Shown: positions 1-7,205, counted from the stretch's first letter. The stretch is DNA of 9,462 bases from an uncultured Clostridia bacterium (GCA_937895465.1 CALAYY010000002.1:1-9462); one strand, 5' to 3'. Notes: generated from the sequence alone by a model not told the origin. Translations and numbers: made by a program.

Positions 1-2
1 AT

Positions 3-713
3 AATTTATATGAGATTATTTATTATATTAACGCAAACGGGATCTTAAATTGTAGCCCTAATAAAATTGATGTTAACGACGGATTTTTATATTTTTACGA
101 TGCAGACATGTCAGAGTCTGAAGAACTAAAGTTTAGAGCTGAGTCCTTTATTCTTCTAAAACCAAATGTTCTCCATTCAGAAGTTCATAATACAGAAGCA
201 TCAATAGTGACCTTAGGGTTTATTATTTCTAATCCAAACTTGAAAATTGATGACAACAGTACATATATTAATAGGATTCTGGAAGAATATAAAAAAAAGC
301 AGTTCGGCTATGATATAAAAATTAATTGCTTAATAGCTGAAATGCTAATACATGTAAAAAGAATACACGCAAATTTTGGTTCAACTAAAGAGCCTATTGA
401 TAATTGCATAACTTATATAGACGAATATTTTATGGATGATATTAACGTCTCAGAATTAGCTCAAAACACTGGATATTGTGTAGATTATTTTTCGCTTTTA
501 TTTAAAAATAAAACAGGCATTAGTATTAAACGATATATTTTAAATAAACGATTAGAACTTGCTAAACAACTTCTGAAGAACACTTCTTTATCCGTTACAC
601 AAATTAGTGAAAATTGCGGATTTAAATATTCTAGTCAATTTACAAAAATGTTTATTAAATACAATAACTTATCTCCATTACAATACAGACAAAACCTGAA
701 AAAGCTTATTTAA
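3..713 (+). CDS. AraC-family transcriptional regulator (5' end cut by window edge)
   Basis: Cytoplasmic DNA-binding regulator with a sugar-sensing cupin and an AraC/XylS C-terminal domain. The frame is open to the left edge (236 residues visible), so the ATG at 108 is internal. Codons before it give a typical AraC cupin strand (LYEIIYYINANG) and continue to ILLKPNVLHSEV. Two helix-turn-helix units follow: INVSELAQNTGY at about 441-512 and SVTQISENCGFK at about 591-662, ending in the usual Sxxqyrq-type tail (LSPLQYRQ). Full-length members are about 270-300 residues, so roughly 40-60 N-terminal residues are missing. It converges on the minus-strand sugar operon and is the likely local regulator of it (inference); the operon promoter and operator lie outside the window. 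The family call is secure; the ligand is unknown. Confidence 0.93.
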   Translation, partial: NLYEIIYYINANGILNCSPNKIDVNDGFLYFYDADMSESEELKFRAESFILLKPNVLHSEVHNTEASIVTLGFIISNPNLKIDDNSTYINRILEEYKKKQFGYDIKINCLIAEMLIHVKRIHANFGSTKEPIDNCITYIDEYFMDDINVSELAQNTGYCVDYFSLLFKNKTGISIKRYILNKRLELAKQLLKNTSLSVTQISENCGFKYSSQFTKMFIKYNNLSPLQYRQNLKKLI

Positions 714-733
714 ATAAATCGTATTTTTCACGT

Positions 734-762
734 ACTTTTTTTCATTAACAAATAAAAAAAGT
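734..762. terminator. Possible weak bidirectional terminator between convergent genes
   Basis: The 54-bp gap between the converging regulator and aldolase genes holds a 9-bp inverted repeat, ACTTTTTTT (734-742) and AAAAAAAGT (754-762), with an 11-nt loop. The T run in one arm and A run in the other would give a U-rich 3' arm on the minus-strand transcript. The stem has only one G-C pair, so it would be weak. The position is right for a shared terminator, but the structure could arise by chance in AT-rich DNA. Confidence 0.25.
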
Positions 763-767
763 TTATG

Positions 768-1502
768 TTATTCATTAATCAAGTTTACGGTTTGAATTCC
801 GGCTTTTTTCAGCATAGATAATTCACTGCCTACACAAAACATTTTCATATCAACTTCTTTAGACTTTTTTAGATAGTTTTGATTAGATGTAATAATCCCA
901 GAAACTTTATCTAGGTCATGTGCAATCTTTGTCACGTTTTCTATTGCTTCTAACACCTCTTGGGCATTATCGTTATTAACACAATCCATCTCACAAGACA
1001 AATCATTTGGACCCATAATAAAGCCGTCAACACCCTCCGCCTGCATTATTTCTCGGGCATTCTTAACACCTTGTATAGTTTCAATTTGAGCTAAGACCTT
1101 AGTTGCTTGATTGGCTTGTTTCATATAGTCCAATAATGCAGGCGGATCATATAGTGTGTGCGCTCTCATTGTAGAAATTCCTCTTTTGCCTATGGGCGCA
1201 TATTTGGCATATTCAACCACTTTTTTAATATCGTCAGGGGTATTAGTCATTTGGAGCATTAGCCCGTCCGCTCCCATATCCATAAATTTAATAATATCCC
1301 GTCTCGAATTATCAGCAAGCCGTATTATTACTTCTATGTTGCAAAGCTTAGCTGTCATGATAATTTTGGAAATATCGCTATAATCAAATCCACCGTGTTC
1401 ATTATCCAGTATAAAAAAGTCAAAACCTGACTTCTTTAGGATAACAGGCATACTGGAAAAAGGTATTTCAGACAGCATCATTCCTGCCAATCTATTTTTC
1501 AT
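768..1502 (-). CDS. HpcH/HpaI-family aldolase (2-keto-3-deoxy sugar acid type)
   Basis: Predicted cytosolic class II (metal-dependent) aldolase of 244 residues that would split a 2-oxo-3-deoxy (or 4-hydroxy-2-oxo) acid into pyruvate and an aldehyde. The family signatures are in order: DNEHGGFD (33-40, His36 aligning with the catalytic His of HpaI), IIRL with Arg61, the YAPIGKRGIS loop (101-110), QIET with metal ligand Glu141, and MGPNDLS with metal ligand Asp167. The Glu-Asp spacing of 26 equals that in E. coli HpaI (149 and 175). The length is slightly short for the family (about 250-267), but no key residue is missing. The ATG overlaps the end of the kinase gene by 11 bp and has a strong GGAGGA 8 nt upstream. 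It is the last gene of the operon. Substrate chirality and chain length cannot be read from the sequence; GarL-like, YfaU-like or Kdo/Dha-type activity are all possible. Confidence 0.9.
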   Translation of the reverse strand: MKNRLAGMMLSEIPFSSMPVILKKSGFDFFILDNEHGGFDYSDISKIIMTAKLCNIEVIIRLADNSRRDIIKFMDMGADGLMLQMTNTPDDIKKVVEYAKYAPIGKRGISTMRAHTLYDPPALLDYMKQANQATKVLAQIETIQGVKNAREIMQAEGVDGFIMGPNDLSCEMDCVNNDNAQEVLEAIENVTKIAHDLDKVSGIITSNQNYLKKSKEVDMKMFCVGSELSMLKKAGIQTVNLINE

Positions 1503-2526
1503 TCGTATATTCCTCCGCTAAAATTTTTAAGCCGTTAAGCGCATCCGCTGTTTCATTGAAAGTATAAGGAAGCCCTATATTTTTCAAAACTTCTGTTAAT
1601 AATTGTTTTTGATAATTAACCACTCCGCCTGTAACCAAAATCTTGGCTTTTTTGGGTAGTTTTTTTATGGCATTCAAATAATTTTGAGTAAGCTTATCTT
1701 CTAAGTCTTGTCCTTGATAATTTTGTATGACTTTTCCGCCCATAAGCCTTGTAACCGTGCAAAGCGTCTTATCAAAAAAATAAGGTCTTGATTCAAAATC
1801 ACCTTTAATAAAGGTGTCGCTTATCGCACATAATTGCCCTGCTGTGCCCAAGTTTAAAATATATGTATCTGTTTGAGCCCCACAGCCTAAGATTGCCGCC
1901 TGTTGATCGCCCACAGGTGAAAAGACATTGATGCCTTTATAACGCCCTACAATCTCCACATCGTATGATGCTACAGGCAGTCTAAATTGAGTTTTTTCGG
2001 CTTGCCGTGTCACTACATTATAAAACCCGGAAGGAGCTGCATCTGTAATATGTGTTGCGTTGTTATTGGTAAGGTAATATGCTATATATGAGCCAAGAGT
2101 GAAAAATTCGTATGCTTTTTGATATTTTTCAGGATTTAGTTGACTTAATGCGAAAACACTTGCTCTAGGCAAATTAGGCTTTAAATCCACACCTTGTTCT
2201 TTTGTTATTATATATGGAAACTCTATTAAAGCTGCCCTTTCGTCCTGCCATGATATATAATCGGTAATAGGATTATAATCTTGGTCTGCCAAAACATAAC
2301 CGTGCATTTGGGTGGAAATAAAAATATTTTTAATGTTCTTAGAATTATTTATTATATCATCAATTATATATATTATTTTTTCAAGCTGTACTTCAAAATA
2401 TGGCGGCGGCAACTGTTTGCTTTTAGGAAAAGCAGTTTTACATACCTTTAATTCAGACGTGTTGTCGTCTGTAGTCCATTTTATATTGGTGCTTCCTATG
2501 TCTATAAGTAAGTTTTTCATCTTCAT
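1492..2526 (-). CDS. FGGY-family carbohydrate kinase, unusually short
   Basis: Predicted cytosolic ATP-dependent sugar kinase of 344 residues. FGGY landmarks: phosphate-1 loop DIGSTNIKW (9-17), sugar-binding segment TQMHGYVLADQD (72-83), ISWQDERA (91-98), VGDQQAAILGCG (205-216) with probable catalytic base Asp207, phosphate-2 motif NLGTAGQL (225-232) and adenosine motif LVTGGVV (297-303). Most FGGY kinases have 450-550 residues. Here the C-terminal ATPase lobe is much reduced: only about 65 residues separate phosphate-2 from the adenosine motif. The SxqmHG and WqDeR segments most recall sedoheptulokinase-like members, but the substrate is not identifiable. The ATG shares ATGA with the stop of the upstream propeller gene, and its own ribosome site is weak (GAAGA), so translational coupling is likely. 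The frame is intact and all core motifs are present, so it is likely active rather than a pseudogene. Confidence 0.88.
   Translation of the reverse strand: MKMKNLLIDIGSTNIKWTTDDNTSELKVCKTAFPKSKQLPPPYFEVQLEKIIYIIDDIINNSKNIKNIFISTQMHGYVLADQDYNPITDYISWQDERAALIEFPYIITKEQGVDLKPNLPRASVFALSQLNPEKYQKAYEFFTLGSYIAYYLTNNNATHITDAAPSGFYNVVTRQAEKTQFRLPVASYDVEIVGRYKGINVFSPVGDQQAAILGCGAQTDTYILNLGTAGQLCAISDTFIKGDFESRPYFFDKTLCTVTRLMGGKVIQNYQGQDLEDKLTQNYLNAIKKLPKKAKILVTGGVVNYQKQLLTEVLKNIGLPYTFNETADALNGLKILAEEYTNEK
1511..1516 (-). promoter_or_regulatory. Shine-Dalgarno site of the aldolase inside the kinase 3' end
   Basis: GGAGGA lies 8 nt before the aldolase ATG (1500-1502) and is within the last codons of the kinase gene. 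It fixes the aldolase start and implies that the two genes are co-transcribed and probably translationally coupled. Confidence 0.75.
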
Positions 2527-3557
2527 TCTTCTATTGTGTGTTCTACAAAATATATATCATGACGGTTAAGTTCAAAAGAAAATAAGATGCGCTTGCCGTC
2601 ATCACTTATAATTCCATCAGGATAAGATAAATAACCTTCAAAGTCAATCAAGTCTTTTTTATATCCCCAAGTTTTTAGATTATCGTAGCTAATCCATACT
2701 GATAAAGGATTTCTATTAATCAAGTCGACAGATGTTGAGTTATTAGGAGTGTTTAACAAAATTATCTCACCTTGCTTACCTCTGATTAATTTGGGCTTAT
2801 TGCCAGGATTGGGAATATCAGTTTTATATGCTTGTGCCCATGTCAACCCTCCATCAAAAGAATTACTTCTCCACAAATATCCCGTGCCTGTAAATCTCAA
2901 AAGCATTACAAGATTATTGTCATCTAATTCTACCACAGTAGGCTCGGACCATTGCCAAATACGTCTATTATTATATTTCATAGGCAATCTTACTGTACTG
3001 CTAATGGCATAATTATGTTCATTGTCTTTATCTATTAATAATACCCCATTTTCTACAAAATCTATATCTGCTTTCCATATAAAATCATTTTTTTCTCTTA
3101 ATTCTCTATTAAAATCTTGAGTCTTTGGATAATTCTGAAAAGCAAACAGTCTTTTACCGCTTTTTAGTTCAATGCCGCCTCTGATAAATACAAAACTTTC
3201 AAACCATTTTATATTGCCATAGTTTTTCCAAGTAAGACCGTCATCACGGCTGATAAGTATTATATGTTCATAATCGATAAATTTTCCGTTATGAATTGTT
3301 AGATATGCTGTTATTACGCCGTCAAAAACAGTCACTTCAGTACAGTACACCGCCTTATCTTTAACAGGAAAAATATCTAACGGCTTAGACCAAGTCTTGC
3401 CGCCATCCACACTTTTAAAAAGATAAACTTTGTTTTCAATTGCAGGCTCAGTAACACCGCCGCATTGAGATACAATAATCAAATCGCCTCTAGGCGGCTT
3501 TCTCAAAATCGCTTCACAAGATAAACAATCTCTATGAACTAACTTGATGTTTGTCAT
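2523..3557 (-). CDS. Cytosolic sialidase-like Asp-box (BNR) beta-propeller protein
   Basis: Predicted six-bladed propeller of the sialidase superfamily (BNR_2-like), 344 residues from the chosen start, with no signal peptide, so probably cytosolic. Asp-boxes: SVDGGKTW (49-56), SRDDGLTW (103-110), SFDGGLTW (233-240) and a degenerate SYDNLKTW (290-297). Other marks are QWSEPTVVELDDN (202-214), DIPNPGNKPKL (247-257), SYPDG (311-315) and NRHDI (331-335). The usual sialidase FRIP motif is replaced by a Cys/Glu-rich segment (CLSCEAILRKP), so classical sialidase activity is doubtful. The ATG at 3557 is preferred because AAAAGGA lies 8 nt upstream. A TTG at 3575 would add six residues and has GGAGGTG 10 nt upstream, but that site is locked in a hairpin. 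It is the first gene after the hairpin, and its stop overlaps the kinase start. It probably acts on imported oligosaccharides (inference). Confidence 0.82.
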   Translation of the reverse strand: MTNIKLVHRDCLSCEAILRKPPRGDLIIVSQCGGVTEPAIENKVYLFKSVDGGKTWSKPLDIFPVKDKAVYCTEVTVFDGVITAYLTIHNGKFIDYEHIILISRDDGLTWKNYGNIKWFESFVFIRGGIELKSGKRLFAFQNYPKTQDFNRELREKNDFIWKADIDFVENGVLLIDKDNEHNYAISSTVRLPMKYNNRRIWQWSEPTVVELDDNNLVMLLRFTGTGYLWRSNSFDGGLTWAQAYKTDIPNPGNKPKLIRGKQGEIILLNTPNNSTSVDLINRNPLSVWISYDNLKTWGYKKDLIDFEGYLSYPDGIISDDGKRILFSFELNRHDIYFVEHTIEE

Positions 3558-3565
3558 TATTTTTT

Positions 3566-3572
3566 TCCTTTT
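3566..3572 (-). promoter_or_regulatory. Shine-Dalgarno site deciding the start of the cytosolic propeller
   Basis: AAAAGGA lies 8 nt before the ATG at 3555-3557, just outside the hairpin. It supports this ATG over the TTG at 3573-3575. It is weaker than GGAGGTG in the hairpin arm but unpaired. Confidence 0.5.
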
Positions 3573-3574
3573 CA

Positions 3575-3611
3575 AAAATCTAGAACACCTCCAAAAAACA
3601 GAGGTGTTCTA
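3575..3611 (-). terminator. Intergenic hairpin: intrinsic terminator or attenuator
   Basis: A perfect 11-bp inverted repeat, TAGAACACCTC (3581-3591) and GAGGTGTTCTA (3601-3611), has a 9-nt loop. On the minus-strand transcript it is followed by GATTTTTG, a short U run. This fits an intrinsic terminator after the secreted propeller gene, leaky enough for the downstream genes to be read, because little room remains for a promoter before the next start. The arm nearest the start also holds GGAGGTG (3586-3592), a full Shine-Dalgarno match, so the hairpin could block initiation as well. No similar U run follows it on the + strand. Confidence 0.7.
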
Positions 3612-3629
3612 AGATATAAACATTTTAGT

Positions 3630-3716
3630 TTATTTGTTTTTTATAAAACCAAAAAGCAATAAAGTCAACACCATAAAAGATGCTGTTGATATTGAAGACT
3701 TGCAACCTTTTTTTGC
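3630..3716 (-). other. Cys-containing C-terminal sorting/anchor tag, copy 1
   Basis: The last 28 residues of the secreted propeller are AKKGCKSS (Cys533, codon at 3702-3704), a hydrophobic stretch (about 538-552) and a basic end (KNK). This three-part plan matches C-terminal sorting signals with a conserved Cys in place of an LPXTG. The same plan ends the neighbouring surface protein. Confidence 0.6.
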
Positions 3717-5300
3717 CTGCTTGTTATCATCTTCTTTTACCAATTGAACCCTTATACTAAGTATATCTTTGCCGTCTTGCAGATATAGCGGCATAGAATC
3801 TACAATAAATTCAAAGATATAGTATCCTGCAATGTCTTGCTTATAGCCTTTCGAGCTCCAAGAGCCATTGAGAGTATGTTCAATTCCTTGTTCATCTGTT
3901 ACGACTATTTCTGTAGGTAATTGTGCTCTTATAGATGAGGAAGTTGTACCTACTTTTTCGGTTATAGTTCTATTAAAGGCGTTGTTTACAGACACAATAT
4001 CTAGATAATTTCCCGTTTTGGATATTATACTTTTATAGATGCTGACATCAGAAACATATTGCCCTGCCTTTATATCGTCTTCAGTCATTACACTCAAACG
4101 GATTTCTTTTTCAATATATCTGCCCTTGTCCCAAACTACATATATGTTGCCATCAGTTTCATAAGCACTGGGATAACTTACATCATCCCTTTTATCTATA
4201 GATATTGAATATGGCCATGTATTGCCGTCATCCGTAGAAAGATATGCTCTAATGTCAGAACGAGAAGAGCTGGTATCATGATTGACCATCAGCAGATTGC
4301 CACTGGATAGCTTGCAAATAAAAAACTTAGAACCCGGTCCAATATATGGTTTATCCAAATTGTTTTGATAAACTGACCATGTTGCTCCATAATCGTCTGA
4401 ATAAGCCATTTCCACTCCGCCAACAGTGCCATTTTCTAGGCGGCTTAATAAAATTAATTTGCCTGTAGAAGTCTGCACTATCTGAGATTCGGGCCATCTT
4501 CTTGCAGCGTTAGCCGAGCTGGTGATACTTGATTTTTTAATCCAAGTAAGCCCTTTATCCAAAGAAGAATAAATGCGTGTTTCTCCAGGGTGACTTTCAC
4601 CTATTCTTGTTTCTGAAGTAAACAGCCATTCTTCTTGACCGTCTTGATTAATAATGGCAACAGGAGGTTGATTGGTCTTAAAACTTCCTATTATTCTTGG
4701 CTCTTGCCAAGTCATATCTTTAACATCTTGTGCATCTGCATTAATAAATTTAACACCCCAAAGATATGACTGCAAATAAAAAAGCCACATATTGCCGTCC
4801 GGATCTATCCATAGATTAGGAACGACATTCATAATGTTTTTTCCATCCAAATCAGGATGATCGATTATTATATAAGGTTCTATAAAAGTCTTTCCGCCGT
4901 CATCGCTATATGCCATAACAACATAATTAAAAGGGTCTGGTTCTTTTAATCCGCCTGTATACCAGCACACCCATATTCTGTTGCCTGTTTTTACGACAGA
5001 AGGCAGTCCTTGCCAAGTTCTATCTGAAGGCTTATATGTTTCTAATTTGGGAATATAAGTTTTGCCGCTGTATGTTATTTCTGTTTTACCGTCTGCTCTA
5101 TGGTCAACTAATGAGTTTATAAGCTCATCAGTAGCTATCCTGACCGTTGACGGTTCATTCCACTCCTTGCCGGAAGACGTGTAATCTTCCGGTAAAGGAG
5201 CAAAAAACGGCTTGGCTTTAATTGTATGTGTATTCCAAACATTCATCATGCTTCCTGTCATAGCCAACATAATTAGTAATAGTATAAATATTTTTTTCAT
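3630..5300 (-). CDS. Secreted, membrane-tagged sialidase-like Asp-box propeller
   Basis: Predicted cell-surface glycan-acting protein of 556 residues. A signal peptide (KK then a hydrophobic run, residues 2-20) leads to a propeller with four Asp-boxes: SDDGGKTF (132-139), SLDKGLTW (246-253), SDDYGATW (301-308) and STDDGNTW (355-362). Segments typical of the BNR_2/exo-alpha-sialidase-like group are WQGLPSVV (96-103), VCWYTGG (111-117), NLWIDPDGNMWLFYLQS (162-178), RWPESQIV (268-275) and GPGSKFFICKLSSGNLL (321-337). The first arginine motif (FRIP) of true sialidases is not seen; QGLPS sits at that place. Residues about 420-525 look like a separate beta-rich domain. The C-terminus is KKGCKSS plus a hydrophobic helix and KNK, a Cys-containing sorting tag. 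It starts 6 bp after the upstream gene with only a modest AAGGT site, so coupling is likely. The propeller call is firm; the substrate is not known. Confidence 0.85.
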   Translation of the reverse strand: MKKIFILLLIMLAMTGSMMNVWNTHTIKAKPFFAPLPEDYTSSGKEWNEPSTVRIATDELINSLVDHRADGKTEITYSGKTYIPKLETYKPSDRTWQGLPSVVKTGNRIWVCWYTGGLKEPDPFNYVVMAYSDDGGKTFIEPYIIIDHPDLDGKNIMNVVPNLWIDPDGNMWLFYLQSYLWGVKFINADAQDVKDMTWQEPRIIGSFKTNQPPVAIINQDGQEEWLFTSETRIGESHPGETRIYSSLDKGLTWIKKSSITSSANAARRWPESQIVQTSTGKLILLSRLENGTVGGVEMAYSDDYGATWSVYQNNLDKPYIGPGSKFFICKLSSGNLLMVNHDTSSSRSDIRAYLSTDDGNTWPYSISIDKRDDVSYPSAYETDGNIYVVWDKGRYIEKEIRLSVMTEDDIKAGQYVSDVSIYKSIISKTGNYLDIVSVNNAFNRTITEKVGTTSSSIRAQLPTEIVVTDEQGIEHTLNGSWSSKGYKQDIAGYYIFEFIVDSMPLYLQDGKDILSIRVQLVKEDDNKQAKKGCKSSISTASFMVLTLLLFGFIKNK

Positions 5301-5306
5301 CTTACC

Positions 5307-5393
5307 TTATCTTTTAAATGCAATCACTAACGATACAAATGCAAGCGAAATTATTCCGGCTAATGCTGCTACCGCACTTTTGCATGATCCCTT
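5307..5393 (-). other. Cys-containing C-terminal sorting/anchor tag, copy 2
   Basis: The last 28 residues are KGSCKSAV (Cys606, codon at 5382-5384), a hydrophobic helix (about 609-627) and FKR. It mirrors copy 1 in order, Cys position and length but not in the hydrophobic residues, so it is a conserved signal and not a recent DNA duplication. Confidence 0.6.
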
Positions 5394-7199
5394 AGGTTTA
5401 GCCGGAAGTTCTTTGTTGTCCCATTTTGCATAAATTGTAATATCTTGATCTGTACCATCAGAAATTTCTGTAATTACTTCACCTTCAAAATTTGCATTAT
5501 TATACCAGCCCAAAAACTCGGCATTTTCTTTAATAGGATCGCTTAATTCAAAACCTTTTAAGTATGTAAATGTTTGAAAATTATCTTCTGAATTAACGCC
5601 TCCGTTTAGTTCATAAGTTATGGTATAATTCTTTAGCTGATATTCTACATTTACCGAAACGGAATCAGTCACCGTAATACTGAAATTATTATTTTCATCC
5701 AAAATAGCAGTTTTGGCCTTTTCATCGTTTTCAAAAGCATAAGTAACTGACTTTACCTCATAACCTTTATTAGGTGTAATTGAAAAATCAACTGAAGTTC
5801 CTGAAATCACCTTGTTGTTTGAATCAGTGCCTATAGCAACATCAGCAACTTTCCCTTCCAAAAGCCCATTGGCACTTGTCATAGTAATAAGATTAGGCTG
5901 ATAAAGAGTATCATCTGTTATAAACCTTACATTACTGATTTTTGCAGCAGTATCTATATTAAGCATATCGTTATTGTTATAATCCAGATATATTACAGGA
6001 TAAACAACATCGGGCGCGCTAGACCATCCTGAGCCTGTCCAACTGTCTGCATTAAAAGGAATATAAATCGAGCCTTTAAAATCGCCAGGCATAAATGAAG
6101 TATTACCTGTTTTAATAAGTCCTGATTCCAAAATTCTGCTCTGATTAGATTTTGAATTGGATGTTTGATAGACAATATCAGTATAACCCAAAGCTGAGTT
6201 GTTGCCTGCTCCTAATCTTATAGCAAGCTGTAAAGCTGTCTGTGCTTCATAATCAAAAATTAAGCCCTTAATGCCAAGATCCTGAAGATGTACCATTCCG
6301 TCTTCACTACTAACCATCTCTTCAGGGAAAATCCAGAAAAAATAATTTCTTGTTGCCGTAGAATTGTCCTGACTTATACTACCCTGAGCGTATGAACCTG
6401 TGAAAATAATATCACCTTTTTCCAAATATGTTACATCCATAATATCTTCAATTGTATACGTATTGCCGACCTTATCAAGACCTGCATTATAAATATTATA
6501 GTTGTCTGAAGATGGAGTCCAAATATTTGTTACGGTCATAGCTCCAGAGAGAGCATCAAAATTAGAAGAAATACCTATCTTTCCAACATTAAAGTTAGTC
6601 TGGGCAAGTTTTGTTGCAACAGTTACAGAAGTAATATTATTAGCACCTGCAAAAGCACTCATAGGAATAATTACTTGTCCCATAAAACCTTGAACAGTTC
6701 CGCCGTTGATTGTTACTTTAGTATTTTTATATGCTGGTAAAGTTATTGATGCTGAAGTTGCGTTGGATAATTCATTTCTTTGATTAACTAGATAATAATC
6801 TGATTGGGTCATTGCAATATCGTTGACCATAACAGTAATATCAGACTTTGCCACTGCAATTAAATTATGCATATCAATAACCAGAAAATCGTTTGAATTC
6901 ACGCTTTGATTAAGATTGCCTGCAGTAATACCTCCTACGGCATAAACATAAGCAGTTTCCATCAAAGCATAAAGCCTTGCTTCCTTATTAGCATTGATGT
7001 TTACAGCGTCATACTCTGCAAAAATAGTGCCTTCATACGCATTTTGATAAACAAAAAATGTTCCTTGTTGATACTCGTACTGTGTCAACTCTTGCGCTGA
7101 CACTTTTTCTTTTTTTATAAAAAAGAAGCTAGCACATGCCGTTAGCATAAGAGCAATAACCAAACTAGATAAAAGCAACTTTCTTGTCAATTTAATCAT
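5307..7199 (-). CDS. Large secreted surface protein with duplicated modules and InlB-type repeats
   Basis: Extracellular protein of 630 residues. The N-terminal signal has a basic start, a hydrophobic run and LTAC (19-22), a possible lipobox; VSAQ (33-36) is an alternative signal peptidase I site. Residues about 40-430 match no family I recognise and seem to hold two related beta-rich modules: GFMGQVIIPMSAF (171-183) and FKGSIYIPFNADSW (374-387) occupy like positions, each followed by a strand ending near SVTVAT or NVRFIT. Residues about 440-522 (GTSVDFSITPNKGYEVKSVTY) resemble the divergent InlB B-repeat domain. Residues 523-594 (ITYELNGG, FLGWYN, ITIYAKW) are a clear InlB B-repeat (Listeria-Bacteroides, Flg_new type). 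The end is KGSCKSAV, a hydrophobic helix and FKR, the same tag as in the next gene. The ATG has AAAGGAG 6 nt upstream. Probably a glycan-binding or adhesive partner of the propeller (inference); no catalytic motif was seen. Confidence 0.8.
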   Translation of the reverse strand: MIKLTRKLLLSSLVIALMLTACASFFFIKKEKVSAQELTQYEYQQGTFFVYQNAYEGTIFAEYDAVNINANKEARLYALMETAYVYAVGGITAGNLNQSVNSNDFLVIDMHNLIAVAKSDITVMVNDIAMTQSDYYLVNQRNELSNATSASITLPAYKNTKVTINGGTVQGFMGQVIIPMSAFAGANNITSVTVATKLAQTNFNVGKIGISSNFDALSGAMTVTNIWTPSSDNYNIYNAGLDKVGNTYTIEDIMDVTYLEKGDIIFTGSYAQGSISQDNSTATRNYFFWIFPEEMVSSEDGMVHLQDLGIKGLIFDYEAQTALQLAIRLGAGNNSALGYTDIVYQTSNSKSNQSRILESGLIKTGNTSFMPGDFKGSIYIPFNADSWTGSGWSSAPDVVYPVIYLDYNNNDMLNIDTAAKISNVRFITDDTLYQPNLITMTSANGLLEGKVADVAIGTDSNNKVISGTSVDFSITPNKGYEVKSVTYAFENDEKAKTAILDENNNFSITVTDSVSVNVEYQLKNYTITYELNGGVNSEDNFQTFTYLKGFELSDPIKENAEFLGWYNNANFEGEVITEISDGTDQDITIYAKWDNKELPAKPKGSCKSAVAALAGIISLAFVSLVIAFKR

Positions 7200-7205
7200 T
7201 TTTCT

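Noticed and set aside
108..713. ATG at 108 as the start of the AraC-family gene
   Set aside because: The frame is open to the window edge and the codons before 108 encode a good cupin strand, so the gene begins outside the window.
698..730. TTATTTAAATAA palindrome at the end of the AraC gene as a terminator stem
   Set aside because: It is a purely A/T palindrome with no loop and would not form a stable RNA hairpin.
1156..1383. Plus-strand ORF of 75 codons inside the aldolase gene
   Set aside because: It is antisense to a well-supported gene and its hydrophobic product has no recognisable domain; the same applies to the other plus-strand ORFs within 2312-9296.
2590..4925. Recurring GCCGTCATC-like DNA words in the two propeller genes as regulatory repeats
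   Set aside because: They fall on the codons for Asp-boxes and Asp/Asn-Gly turns, so the protein repeat explains them.
5120..5150. TVRIAT in the secreted propeller as a FRIP sialidase motif
   Set aside because: The proline is missing and the segment lies before the first propeller blade, about 80 residues ahead of the first Asp-box.
5993..6175. Minus-strand 60-codon ORF inside the InlB-repeat protein gene
   Set aside because: It is an out-of-frame shadow of the larger gene with no ribosome site or domain.
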